NCBI GenBank assembly: GCA_040507985.1
Contig: JBEVNR010000046.1
Coordinates: forward strand, 1 to 51,761
DNA from: JBEVNR01 sp040507985
GTDB taxonomy: Bacteria; Pseudomonadota; Alphaproteobacteria; Rickettsiales; UBA6187
Length of the DNA: 51,761 bases
Reading direction: 5' to 3'
Below are positions 8,401-16,520 of this stretch, in pieces. The notes below the pieces were generated by a model. The model saw only the letters and a list, made by a program, of their open reading frames with translations, ran no database searches and had not been told where the DNA came from. Numbering within the stretch: position 1 is the first letter of the stretch; each line of letters begins with the position of its first letter. The position numbers were made by a program, and so were the translations under genes.

Positions 8401-11400
8401 CTTAATTTGGTAAGAGACGAAATCTTCGGGCAGCGCGTCTTTTACCGGACCGCTTGCCACGCAGGAGCCTTCGTCGGGAATCGGGGCGAGCACGTCGCCG
8501 TTGCAGTCCAACACCTCGGCGGTTTTGCCGGCATATCCCGGAATTTCAAGTTTGGCGTTGCCGGTGAAGTCGAAGGTTTGGTCGCCGACCTTCACGGCGG
8601 AGACGAGCTTGCTGTCGAGGCGCGTCAGCCGCAGCGTTTCTCCGTCGCGTTCGTACGACACCAGGTCGTTAATGTCGGGATTCTCCGGCACCGTGACGTC
8701 TTCCGGGCAGGCGTCCGACGATCCGTCGTCATTTAAGTCTTTGGTAGAGATGGGTTGGCCGTCGCAACCGATGATTTGTATGTCGTCGGTTGATTTCACG
8801 CCGGGAATTTCCAGCTTCATTTTGCCTTCAAACGCATAGGTTTGCGTTCCGATTTTCAAGGCGTCGATGAGCGTCGAATCCTGGCGGGTCGCCACTAACA
8901 CGTCGCCTTGCATTTTAAACGTGACCATCTGGTCGGGGGTCATGTTTTTAATCGCGGCCAAATCTTCGCTCGGGCAGCTTTCGTCGCCTTCGCCGCCCAG
9001 TTCCGTCAGAAGCTGCGTGCACGCCTCGTCGGAATAGATGCGCATTTCGGTGATGTCTTTGGGAGACTTCACGTCGTCGAGGAAAATGTCTTTTTTGCCG
9101 GCCAGGCTGAATTTGCCGTGCTCGCCAAGGTCGATGCAAAGCGCGCAACTATCTTTGCGCAGGATGCGCAAGCCGTTTTTCTCGAATTTGAACGAGATGA
9201 AATTCATCGGATCGTCAATTTCGGCCGGTAACGGGCAGTCGTCGCCCGGATTGCCGTCGTCCGGATTGCCCACCGAGCCGTCGTCGTTCAAGTCTTTGGT
9301 GGAGAGGGTTTTTCCGTCGCAACCAATAATTTGTATGTCGTCGGTTTGTTTGACGCCGGGAAGCTCAAGTTTCAATTTTCCTTCAAACGCGTAGGTTTGA
9401 TCGCCGACTTTAAGCGATTCCACCAGGTCGGAGTTTTTGCGCGTGGCAACCAAGACGTCGCCTTCCATCGCGAAGGTGACTAAATCGTCGGGTTTTGCGG
9501 CATAGCCGGCGATCGCGTCTTCGGCGCACGCTTCGTCGTTCGTGCCGTCGTCCGGATTGCCCACCGAACCGTCGTCGTTCAAGTCTTTGGTGGACAGAGT
9601 TTTTCCGTCGCAACCTATGATTTCCACGTCGTCGGTTTGTTTGACGCCGGGAAGCTCCAGCTTCAGTTTTCCTTCAAACGCATAGGTTTTGTCGCCGACC
9701 TTTACCGATTCCACCAATTCGGAATCCTTGCGCGTGACGACCAATATGTCGCCTTGCATTTTAAAGGTCACTAAGTCGTCGGGTTTTTCGGCATAGCCGG
9801 CGACGGCGTCTTCGCCGCACGCGTCGACCTCCGGCGTCGGCAGGCCGAGTTCGTTCGTCGGAACGTCTTCGAGCGTTTTTCCGGCGCAATCCTTGCCGTC
9901 GAACAGGCGTATCGATTTTACCGCTTTCGTCACGCCGCCCAGCGGAATGCTCGCCGTGTCGGCGCCTTCTTCAAAATTCACGCAGCTATCGGGAATGACG
10001 TCGCCGTTTTCGTCGATGGGCGCGGCGGAAAGCACGTCGTCGTCGGTTTTTTTGACGTCAAGCGATTTATCGGTCGGATTATAGGTGACGTCGGCGTTTT
10101 TGCCTTGGGTGGTTTTCGGTTCGTCCGCACCGTCGTCTTCTCCGGCGACGTTGCCCACGTCAAGGTCGGAAACGTCGATATCTTCCAGCGTCGCGCCTTG
10201 GCAGTCGACGCCGTCGAACACGCGCACTTTTTTGGCGGCGTTTTTGAGCGCGTCGGCGCCCATTTTCACTTGGCTGACGTCGCCCTCGAAATTTTGGCAA
10301 GTGCCGTCGATCAGTTCGCCGTTTTCGTCGAGCGCGCCGGCGGATTTCACGGCGTCGTCTTTTTTGTCGACGCTTACCTCGTCGTCAACCGGATTATATC
10401 CGACGTCGGCCTTGTCGCCTTCGACCAAGCGAGGCGCGGAGGCGTCTTCGACGGGAATGGCTTCGCCGTTGCAGTCAATGATTTCGGCGCCGCGCGCATC
10501 TTTTACGCCCGCAATTTCGAGTTTGACGCGGCCGTTAAAGTCATAGACCTGTTCGCCGATTTTAACGCTTTCCACCAATTCGGAATTAAGGCGCGTGGCG
10601 GTCAGCGTGTTGCCTTCAAACGCGAATTTCACTAATTCGTCGACCGGATGCGCGGCGGCGACGTCGGCGACGCATCCTTCCGCTCCGTCTCCCGCGCCCT
10701 TGACGATATTGGCGACGTCTAAATCTTCAAGTTTTTCTCCGGCGCAATCGTTGGAATCAAAGAAGCGCAATTTGTTCGCGCTTTCGAGTTCGGAAAACTT
10801 ATCGATCGTGACGTTCGTTTTACCGGCGAAGTTTTTGCAGCTTCCCTCGATAATTTCGTCGTTCTCGTCGACCACGCCGACGGAGTCCGCGTCGGTGTTT
10901 TTACGGTCGACTTTCAGGGCGTCGGTCGCGGCGTCATAGGTGGCGGTCGCATTTTTGCCTTCGGTGGTCGGGCCTTTATAGCCTTCCTTCGGCTCTATGC
11001 CCAAATCGCTAAGGTCGTCGGTCGCGAGTTTATTTCCCCGGCAATCGGCGGCGTCGTAATATTCGACCGCGCCCACCTCTTGTTTCAGCTTGGTTTTGTT
11101 TATATACGCTATGTCGGAATCATCCGCGAAATTCACGCACATGTTTTTCGCCGCGTCTTCTCCGGTAAGCAAGGCGGATTTGGCGTTTTCGTTTTTGCGT
11201 TTGATCGCCAGCTTGTCGCCGTTATCCGCGACGGCGCCGTTTTCGCTGTCGACTTTACCGATGGAGGCGGCAATATGCAGGTCGCTGAGATCGAGCGATT
11301 CGACCGGGTCGCCGGCGCATGCGGCTTCCTCAAAAACTTCCGCGCTTTCCACGTCGAACAATTGTCCGCCGGGAACGTTCAGCTTCACTTTTCCGGCAAA

Positions 11401-13113
11401 TTCCAGGCAGGTTTCCTTGCCGCTTGCGCCGATCAGTTTTACCGATTTCGCGTCGCTGTTTTTACGCACGATATCCAGCGAATCGCCGTGATAGACGGCG
11501 TCGACGTAATCGCCTTCGACGGTGCCGTCCTTCGCCAGTTTATCGACGGTGTTGAGCAAATCGCCAAGTTTGGCTTCGCCCAGTTTTTTGTCGGCCGAGC
11601 ACGCGTCGTCGGAGAACAGCGCCACCATGGCGTTGGCGTCCAACGCATCGCGCTTGCCAAGGTTAGCGACTTCCCCGTTGGCGATCGGTTTGCATTCGTC
11701 GCCGATTTTAACGGATTTCGCCGCCGGTTTGTCGGAGAACAAATCTTCGTCCTTACCGCCTAAAACAAGGTTGCCGTTTTCGTCTTCGGCGACGTTAATG
11801 AGCGACGCCAATTTTTCGCGGTCTTCTCGGGTAAGCAGTTCGCCCAAGGTGGTTTCGGAAACTTTTTGCGTACATGCTTCGTCCGAGAACATTTGCAGGA
11901 CGGAAGCCGCCGTTAAATGCAGGTCGGCGCCGAGCGAAATTTTTCCGTTTTCCAGAATAACGCAGGAATCGCCGACTTTTATCGCCTTAACGACGCCTTG
12001 ACCGCGACCGATATTGTCGTCGGAGGTCACGTCGACGCTGCCGTCCTGGTTTTGTCCGGCGTCGACGAGGGCGTCGCTATTGTCTTCTTCCGCATCGCCC
12101 TCTTCGTCGTCCGTCGTGTCGTCGCCGTTGTCGTCGGTCGTGTCGTCGCCGTTGTCGTCAGTCGTGTCGTCGCCGCTGTCGTCGGTCGTGTCGTCGCCGC
12201 TGTCGTCGGTCGTGTCGTCGCCGTTGTCGTCGCCGCTGTCGTCGGTCGTGTCGTCGCCGGTATCGGTCGAAGGAATGAACGGCAAGGGAATGACGGAATC
12301 GGGTTTGCCGTCGCCGTCGTTGTCGATGAGCATTTCCGGAACGCCGGCAAGGTTGGTTCCGATGAATAAATCTTTGACGCCGTCGTTGTTAAAGTCGTAG
12401 GCCGTATATTTGGTAAGGTCGCGCACCGCGGGATCGTCAAGGTTGGTCGGCGCGTCGGTATCCGTATCGCCGCCCGTGCCGTTATCCGTATCGGTATCCT
12501 GGTCGGGATCTTCGGTGACGAGAATTTCTTCCGCTAATTTGACCTTACATTCGCGGTCGCTAAAGGCGGCGACCGAGAGCAGCGCGTCGAACGCGGCGCC
12601 CATGTCGTATTTGGGCGTCAGGCTCGCCACGATGTCGCGGCAGACGTTTTTCGTTTCGCCGGATTTCGTTTTCCACACCAGTTTCATCGAACGGGCGTCG
12701 CTATGCATCCGCAACCCGTCGAAGACATGATTTTCGACTTCGTACAGCAAATATTCGGAAAGTTCGCCCAGTTCTCCTTCGCCGGAGCCGTCGGCGCCCT
12801 TGGCGCAGAATCCGTCGTCATAGGCCGTAATCGTGACTGGCTCGGCGCTGAGCAGCAACTCTAAATTGCTTTTCTCCATGGCGTAGCACGCGCCGTCTAT
12901 GCCGATGGAACGCACGGCGTCGTTCTTTTTCGTGGCGGTCAATATGCCGTCGGCATAATCGGTTTGGACGTATCCGGCGATTGCGCCCGACAGTTCCGCC
13001 GCTTTCGCGTCAGACGAAGAGTACGCAAACGCCGCCGCAAACAGGCTCGATACGGCAGTGGTAGATTTTAGTATGTTCATGTGTGCCTTATCGGACAGGT
13101 GGTCGGCTTTCAT
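5446..13113 (-). CDS. giant secreted repeat protein with glycoside-hydrolase-like C terminus
   Basis: The 2555-residue acidic product starts at the ATG at 13113, which has AGGAG nine bases upstream. Residues 1-40 form a Sec-type signal peptide (AVSSLFAAAFAYSSS then AKA-A). A calcium-loop-like pair (DFNNDGVKDL, DNDGDGKPD) lies near 240-265. An Asp/Thr-rich linker of GDDTTDD units lies near 286-338. Up to residue ~1690 there are many degenerate units of about 75-95 residues: a hydrophobic strand, R-K-N/D-S, S-V-K-x-G-D, Y-x-F-x-G-K-x-K-L and a late Cys (GCDG or DC-x-G). A charged linker with a repeated IDPEKC motif follows to ~2070. Residues ~2076-2160 resemble DUF5060 (WQARFTPPASGDWKYRL). A TIM-barrel-like part follows, then a collagen-binding-2-like end with WYDPTSHKM. 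Likely surface-exposed or secreted and calcium-binding. Its function is unknown. Confidence 0.85.
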   Translation of the reverse strand: MKADHLSDKAHMNILKSTTAVSSLFAAAFAYSSSDAKAAELSGAIAGYVQTDYADGILTATKKNDAVRSIGIDGACYAMEKSNLELLLSAEPVTITAYDDGFCAKGADGSGEGELGELSEYLLYEVENHVFDGLRMHSDARSMKLVWKTKSGETKNVCRDIVASLTPKYDMGAAFDALLSVAAFSDRECKVKLAEEILVTEDPDQDTDTDNGTGGDTDTDAPTNLDDPAVRDLTKYTAYDFNNDGVKDLFIGTNLAGVPEMLIDNDGDGKPDSVIPLPFIPSTDTGDDTTDDSGDDNGDDTTDDSGDDTTDDSGDDTTDDNGDDTTDDNGDDTTDDEEGDAEEDNSDALVDAGQNQDGSVDVTSDDNIGRGQGVVKAIKVGDSCVILENGKISLGADLHLTAASVLQMFSDEACTQKVSETTLGELLTREDREKLASLINVAEDENGNLVLGGKDEDLFSDKPAAKSVKIGDECKPIANGEVANLGKRDALDANAMVALFSDDACSADKKLGEAKLGDLLNTVDKLAKDGTVEGDYVDAVYHGDSLDIVRKNSDAKSVKLIGASGKETCLEFAGKVKLNVPGGQLFDVESAEVFEEAACAGDPVESLDLSDLHIAASIGKVDSENGAVADNGDKLAIKRKNENAKSALLTGEDAAKNMCVNFADDSDIAYINKTKLKQEVGAVEYYDAADCRGNKLATDDLSDLGIEPKEGYKGPTTEGKNATATYDAATDALKVDRKNTDADSVGVVDENDEIIEGSCKNFAGKTNVTIDKFSELESANKLRFFDSNDCAGEKLEDLDVANIVKGAGDGAEGCVADVAAAHPVDELVKFAFEGNTLTATRLNSELVESVKIGEQVYDFNGRVKLEIAGVKDARGAEIIDCNGEAIPVEDASAPRLVEGDKADVGYNPVDDEVSVDKKDDAVKSAGALDENGELIDGTCQNFEGDVSQVKMGADALKNAAKKVRVFDGVDCQGATLEDIDVSDLDVGNVAGEDDGADEPKTTQGKNADVTYNPTDKSLDVKKTDDDVLSAAPIDENGDVIPDSCVNFEEGADTASIPLGGVTKAVKSIRLFDGKDCAGKTLEDVPTNELGLPTPEVDACGEDAVAGYAEKPDDLVTFKMQGDILVVTRKDSELVESVKVGDKTYAFEGKLKLELPGVKQTDDVEIIGCDGKTLSTKDLNDDGSVGNPDDGTNDEACAEDAIAGYAAKPDDLVTFAMEGDVLVATRKNSDLVESLKVGDQTYAFEGKLKLELPGVKQTDDIQIIGCDGKTLSTKDLNDDGSVGNPDDGNPGDDCPLPAEIDDPMNFISFKFEKNGLRILRKDSCALCIDLGEHGKFSLAGKKDIFLDDVKSPKDITEMRIYSDEACTQLLTELGGEGDESCPSEDLAAIKNMTPDQMVTFKMQGDVLVATRQDSTLIDALKIGTQTYAFEGKMKLEIPGVKSTDDIQIIGCDGQPISTKDLNDDGSSDACPEDVTVPENPDINDLVSYERDGETLRLTRLDSKLVSAVKVGDQTFDFTGNAKLEIPGYAGKTAEVLDCNGDVLAPIPDEGSCVASGPVKDALPEDFVSYQIKDGTLTVKKEDDRAGGISLAGEKHMFEDGETELQVENFDVDALDSIEILNCDGKVISLFATGICSYSPTEEESDVVFEGDGTNYFNYIYEKGQLKLFRVDSDVDSISIPGVVECMDVKFKKEIKPIKVALEDLKKIVLYDFVKCDTPIAEMTVKSANLDAQDKKAGEAALKKKGNAGTTPVTKKKGNGTTGETESETDTTDTTDETTDAAKTTKKGGLSGAKFVKGKFMKGAFELEKFPIVTVDEDPDCPNDKNGNPIDPEKCTARPNEEDVTNTTDETKKKEEEDSTATDETNADDDQILQTTAAPNKRKTTKGVTKTNAVDVKNGHFKDGPDVTEDEDEESGISQEVRDKNKDSDVKVCVPNKTVNQDENKAEEGASDEAGDGLVICTEFDPIDPKSPKIKGDESKNGDAAEDGGQKDEDPSVEGDGSTGSDDASDNAQDSDVTNPNCATDENGEIIDPEKCKETQGEEDGTETTDAYKDFMSDDKAPAGAVNDALVKVGELRNKWSPVTINVTAPKELCATITELANNSMYVRFEDAKGTRYVVPGYIKGDAGASCGVSWQARFTPPASGDWKYRLYMNAGDKKIDGIDRTEGSLKMGESRGEGFYSLGYVSAGKPDLNLLRVGPMVGTQKSDKDFKYMFMTAIGSAANDMTDKTLTTVVSSLTKTDANMIGVNLASYLNAKNELDAAGLAKLSSVADQLQQRSGAPVSIALSLDGMTTLKDLELETYLEDMIGRFGYLNGLVWVVPAKGDVALVKKIRELDAHKHPIAVHALIQGKAGGADMMLMNDAMGSFNSGIVALHDTSVKNVKKDTANLDMWGYVMSGIGGVNVLFDTAAGMATKTTESAAMVEASVSAASFFAENVDLSYAPVSACKGQCIVFGDMLIGYVEKGKTLTIDNADLLKLADKTAVGWYDPTSHKMLELGSTVGTGGAVAMPAEAANYSALVAVVMLNEPYLGSGTKIDDTVPADETVDDTTVDDAAK
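9253..9822 (-). repeat. two near-identical ~280-bp coding repeats
   Basis: Inside the giant gene the modules at about 9542-9822 and 9253-9531 encode almost the same ~93 residues. Both contain the stretch YAFEGKLKLELPGVKQTDD and end in KDLNDDGSVGNPDDG. A looser copy with KDLNDDGS lies just downstream at 8700-8990. Such recent tandem duplication lets the repeat number change by recombination. It may also cause assembly collapse. Confidence 0.85.
12100..12258 (-). repeat. 24-bp minisatellite encoding GDDTTDD units
   Basis: About six imperfect 24-bp units encode S/N-GDDTTDD in the N-terminal part of the giant protein, with one unit shortened. All units keep the reading frame. The tract forms an extremely acidic linker, plausibly calcium-binding or spacer-like. 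Its length may vary between strains. Confidence 0.85.
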
Positions 13114-13606
13114 TCCGGTATCTCCTAACTAATGACGTCGAATGCCTTAAGTATGCGTCTATATGTCTATCGGTATAACGCTACGCCTTGCGGCGACGGC
13201 TTCGCGCTTGGGGCGCGGGCGTTCTTAATGTATTTCATCATAACGCATCAATATTTTAGTTTCTTAACAATTATTAATTACGTAACGGCAACATAATGCA
13301 GGGTCTATTATTTAGAAATGAATTTAATTTACTCTTAAAGAAACGCAACCAACGAAAAAAAAGCGCACTATTCGACGCGGGCGGAAAAATCTCTTATGTG
13401 GCGGCCGGAAGCGTGAAGTGCAACATCTATTGATAGTAAGACTTACGCGAAACGAGAGTTTTCGAGGAATTTTTAGGAGCCACGCGCCCGAAAAACCGCA
13501 GCGCACATAGGTAGGTGAGGATTTGAGGACGGACGATCTGACGCAGACGTCCGCCGCAGGTAGGGTTATGCAAGAGGTATAATGAACCGACTATGCTTGC
13601 GTCGCC
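13114..13606. other. intergenic region before the giant gene
   Basis: This 493-bp gap lies upstream of the giant gene and downstream of ntrX, both on the minus strand. It must hold the promoter of the giant gene; an AGGAG ribosome site lies next to the start at 13113. The distal part contains a degenerate copy of the dispersed repeat described at 13437-13584. An ORF of about 60 codons at 13324-13506 is not convincing. Confidence 0.5.
13437..13584. repeat. degenerate MITE-like repeat, copy 1
   Basis: It begins TAAGACTTACGCG and ends near TATGCAAGAGGTATA. It can be aligned by eye with the better-preserved element at 25226-25368 and with 16430-16520. Shared blocks are GACTTACGC, CCGCAGCGCA and the run GTGAG-GATTTGAGGACGGA. 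Its terminal repeats have decayed. Confidence 0.5.
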
Positions 13607-15004
13607 CTAATAGGTCGCTTCTTCTTTCGCTTTTCCGCCCACGTTTCCTTCATATAATCCCAGCGACTTGAGTTTTCTATACAACGCCGAGCGCTCCATA
13701 CCGATAAATTCGGCGGTACGGGAGATGTTGTTGTTAAAACGCTGTATCTGCACCGATAAGTAGTTGCGCTCAAACGCCTCCCGCGCTTCGCGCAACGGCA
13801 ATGCGGCGATGCCGCCGTCGTCGTCGAACGACGCGCTGACCGATCCGCCCTCTAAAATTTCCGGCGGAAGCATCGACGACGAAATAGGTACGTCGCTTCC
13901 CCCCGGGGCGGCGATAAGCAGGCGCTCGATTACGTTGCACAGCTCGCGCACGTTTCCCGGCCATCCGTACGCCCCCATTGCCGCAAGCGCGTTCGGGGTA
14001 ATTTTGCGCGGCGCGACGCCGTGGCGGCGGGCGCAGTAGGAAACGAAATAATTCGCGATCTCTTCTAAGTCGATGATGCGTTCCGCCAGGGAGGGGACCG
14101 CCAAGGTCGCCACCCCCAATCGGTTGAGCAAGTCCTCGCGCAGCCGGCCGGCCTTAATTTCAAGCGCTATGTTGCGATTGGTGCCGCTAATGACCCGGGA
14201 ATTGACGGGAATGCGACGTCCGTCCGATTTTTCGATAAAGCCTTGCTGCAGCACGCGCATAAGCTCCCGTTGCGCGGCGACGGGAATTTCAACGATTTCC
14301 TCAATGAAGACGCTTCCGCCGTGGGCGCGCTCAAGCATGCCGATCGTGCGCGTTCCTTCGTCGCCGTACAAGGCGCGGCGATAATTCGCTTCGGTTAAAA
14401 GCGACGTGTTCCATATGACGAACGGACCGTCGGCGCGTTTCGATTGGCGGTGAATCATGTGGGCGACGACGCTTTTGCCGCTTCCCGGAGGGCCGTAGAT
14501 AAGAACGCGGCTTTCCGTCGGGGCGAGCTTCGCAATCGCGCCCCGCAATTTGTTCACGTACGGAGAGGCGCCGATAAGGTCGCGCATCTCCTCCGACGAC
14601 ATTTCCTTAAGCGACAGATTTTCCCTCTTCAGGCGTCGCGTCTCCAGCGCGCGGCGCACTAAATGCAGCAAATGGTCTTCCTTGAAAGGTTTTTCGATAA
14701 AATCGAACGCTCCTAAGCGAATCGCATGAATGGCCGTTTCGATGGTGGCGTGGCCGCTTATCATAATGACGGGAATGTCGGGAAAATATTCCGACACGTG
14801 CTTCAGTATCGCTATGCCGTCTTTATCGCTTTCTTGCAGCCATACGTCAAGCACGACGCAATCGGGTAAGCGTTTTTCGAGCGCAGCCATCGTTTCGGCG
14901 CCGTTTTGCGCCAGCATGACGCCGTAGCCTTCGTCTTCGAGCACGTCCGCCACCAATTCGCGAATGTCCCGCTCGTCGTCAACCACCAATACGGTTCCGC
15001 CCAT
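13607..15004 (-). CDS. ntrX: NtrX-like response regulator of the NtrC family, degenerate AAA+ domain
   Basis: This is a three-domain response regulator of about 465 residues. The receiver domain has VVDDERD, phosphoacceptor Asp in VVLDVWL, the Thr/Ser region MISGHA and Lys in EKPFK. The AAA+ domain has Walker A GPPGSGKS and a Walker B-like GGSVFIEE, where the family usually has DE. The C-terminal Fis-type helix-turn-helix reads RTAEFIGMERSALYRKLKSL. The GAFTGA loop that contacts sigma-54 is absent: the chain goes from ALYGDEG directly to TIGMLERAHGG. A sigma-54-independent repressor or activator role is therefore likely, as inferred for other NtrX proteins. I use the ATG at 15004 because GGAG lies five bases upstream; an in-frame start at 15046 adds 14 residues. 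The partner NtrY is not in the window. Confidence 0.82.
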   Translation of the reverse strand: MGGTVLVVDDERDIRELVADVLEDEGYGVMLAQNGAETMAALEKRLPDCVVLDVWLQESDKDGIAILKHVSEYFPDIPVIMISGHATIETAIHAIRLGAFDFIEKPFKEDHLLHLVRRALETRRLKRENLSLKEMSSEEMRDLIGASPYVNKLRGAIAKLAPTESRVLIYGPPGSGKSVVAHMIHRQSKRADGPFVIWNTSLLTEANYRRALYGDEGTRTIGMLERAHGGSVFIEEIVEIPVAAQRELMRVLQQGFIEKSDGRRIPVNSRVISGTNRNIALEIKAGRLREDLLNRLGVATLAVPSLAERIIDLEEIANYFVSYCARRHGVAPRKITPNALAAMGAYGWPGNVRELCNVIERLLIAAPGGSDVPISSSMLPPEILEGGSVSASFDDDGGIAALPLREAREAFERNYLSVQIQRFNNNISRTAEFIGMERSALYRKLKSLGLYEGNVGGKAKEEATY

Positions 15005-15439
15005 ATACGCTCCGTTCGCCGCGATGAAATCAGTTCTTACCCTCATATCAAATTGTGGTAAATTTGCAAGGACAAAACGTTACGGTTTTCCTCCCTTTCT
15101 CCTTTGCGCCGTTCGCATCTTATCGACAAACGACGCGGAAGCCCTTTTATGCCCTGCGACCGAGTCGGCGCAACGCGAATAATTTTGACGTTCAAGGAAT
15201 AATCGGTATAGGCATTGCTAATTTAGCATTAATCTGATACGGAGGCGTTTGATAAGGTGATTTAATTGAATCAGAGGTTGTCGTGGATTGCCCGAAATGC
15301 GGATGTTAAAGGAATTTAGAAAAAATCCCCTCTAAAGTTGTCTAGACTCATAACGCTATTGAAATAAACGCCGCCGACCTTTATGGTTTCTTTGTGGTTT
15401 CTTTGTGCCGTGATATAACACCTAATTTCCGTCGTGCGG
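15005..15439. other. intergenic region with IS1 end fragment
   Basis: This region lies between divergent ntrX and the polyprenyl synthase gene. It carries an orphan IS1 end at 15211-15305 and a tandem repeat of TTTCTTTGTG near 15382-15404. The promoters of both genes should be here. No other gene was seen. Confidence 0.55.
15211..15305 (+). mobile_element. solo fragment of an IS1 end
   Basis: GGCATTGCTAATTTAGCATT at 15211 and the following ~95 bases match the transposase-proximal end of the IS1 element at the window start (reverse complement of about 668-762). The match includes GATAAGGTGATTTAATTGA and the GTG start followed by codons for DCPKCG. The match ends at about 15305, where the frame hits TAA. 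It is a relic of an excised or deleted copy and shows the family has been active in this genome. Confidence 0.85.
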
Positions 15440-16417
15440 ATGTCTGCTTACGAAACGTTAAAAATACGGCTTGCCGCAAAAGCGGAGGTCGTGCGGAACG
15501 CGATGGCGGCGCTGGCCGACGGTCGGGCCGAGCTTATTCCGTTGATCGGCAGGCATTTGCTTTCGTCCGGAGGAAAGCGCATACGTCCGCTTCTCACGCT
15601 CGCCTGCGCGGACATGTTCGGTTATGAAGGAAGCGCCGACGTTTCGCTGGCGGCGGCGGTGGAGTTCATTCACACCGCGACCTTATTGCACGACGACGTG
15701 GTGGACGGAAGCGACGTGCGTCGGGGGAAGGATGCGGCGCACGTGGTGTGGGGCAATAAGGAAACGATATTGGTCGGGGATTTTTTGCTCAGTCGGGCCT
15801 TTAGCCTGATGGGAGAAGCGAATTCCCTGGCGGTGTACCGCATATTGTCGGATGCTTCGGTCGTTATCACCGAAGGCGAGGTGATGCAACTGGAGGCGCA
15901 AAAAGCCGGAAAGCTCGAAGAGGAAGATTATTTGCGCATCGTCCGCGCCAAAACGGCCGCCTTGTTCGCCGCCGCCTGTTCTTCCGCCGGGGCGCTCTGC
16001 GATCGGAGCGCCCCCGACATTGCCGCGCTCGACGCTTACGGAGACGCGCTCGGCGTCGCCTTTCAAATTGCCGATGACATGATCGACTATCTTCCTCCAT
16101 CCTCCGGAACCGGAAAAACGCCCGGAGACGATTTTAGGGAAAGAAAAATCACCCTTCCGCTTATTTATCTCTTAAAACGCGCGGACGAATCTCTGGCGAA
16201 ACGCCTTTCCGCCCGCTTCAGCGAGGGAGAGGAAGAAGCAATTGGTTTTGATGAAACGGTCGACGCCATGTGCCGCTTCAACATATTGGACGACGTAGAG
16301 AAAACGTTGCGGCGCCATTCCGAAAATGCGGCGGACGCATTGCTGAATCTGCCAAAAAATCCAACGCGCGACGCGCTTGCGCTCTTGGCCGTCGAACTGG
16401 CCGGGCGCTGCCGGTAG
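15440..16417 (+). CDS. ispB: polyprenyl (octaprenyl-type) diphosphate synthase
   Basis: A trans-prenyltransferase of about 325 residues that extends farnesyl diphosphate with isopentenyl diphosphate, most likely for the ubiquinone side chain. GGKRIRP, the first Asp-rich motif LLHDDVVDGSDVRRG and the second motif QIADDMIDY with the following GDDFRERKITLPLIY are intact. The first motif has the DDxxD spacing of long-chain synthases. Chain length cannot be read from the sequence with certainty; family similarity favours IspB-type over geranylgeranyl. The start may be GTG at 15434 or ATG at 15440. It ends against a dispersed repeat and converges with the GcvH-like gene. Confidence 0.88.
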   Translation: MSAYETLKIRLAAKAEVVRNAMAALADGRAELIPLIGRHLLSSGGKRIRPLLTLACADMFGYEGSADVSLAAAVEFIHTATLLHDDVVDGSDVRRGKDAAHVVWGNKETILVGDFLLSRAFSLMGEANSLAVYRILSDASVVITEGEVMQLEAQKAGKLEEEDYLRIVRAKTAALFAAACSSAGALCDRSAPDIAALDAYGDALGVAFQIADDMIDYLPPSSGTGKTPGDDFRERKITLPLIYLLKRADESLAKRLSARFSEGEEEAIGFDETVDAMCRFNILDDVEKTLRRHSENAADALLNLPKNPTRDALALLAVELAGRCR

Positions 16418-16429
16418 CCGGCCTGCACG

Positions 16430-16520
16430 AGCGGCGGAGTGCGCAGTGATCTCCATACGTGAGCGTTCGAGGACGGATGGCGGCGCGCAGACGTGTCAAT
16501 AGGGATATGCAATAGGTCTA
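16430..16520. repeat. degenerate MITE-like repeat, copy 2
   Basis: It fills the gap between the convergent ispB and GcvH-like genes. It shares GCGCAG, TACGTGAGC, GAGGACGGA and GCGCAGACGT with copy 1 and the element at 25226, and ends TATGCAATAGGTCTAG. The stop codon of the GcvH-like gene lies inside its right end. Confidence 0.5.

Noticed and set aside
12100..12258. Possible CRISPR array because of regular repeats
   Set aside because: Units are contiguous 24-bp coding repeats without spacers and keep the reading frame.
12014..12400. Plus-strand frame rich in SSVVSSPLS repeats, possible adhesin fragment
   Set aside because: It is the reverse reading of the 24-bp minisatellite that codes for GDDTTDD on the minus strand, with no ribosome site.
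13324..13506. Minus-strand 60-codon ORF upstream of the giant gene
   Set aside because: It overlaps the decayed MITE copy, has no ribosome site and its composition is not protein-like.
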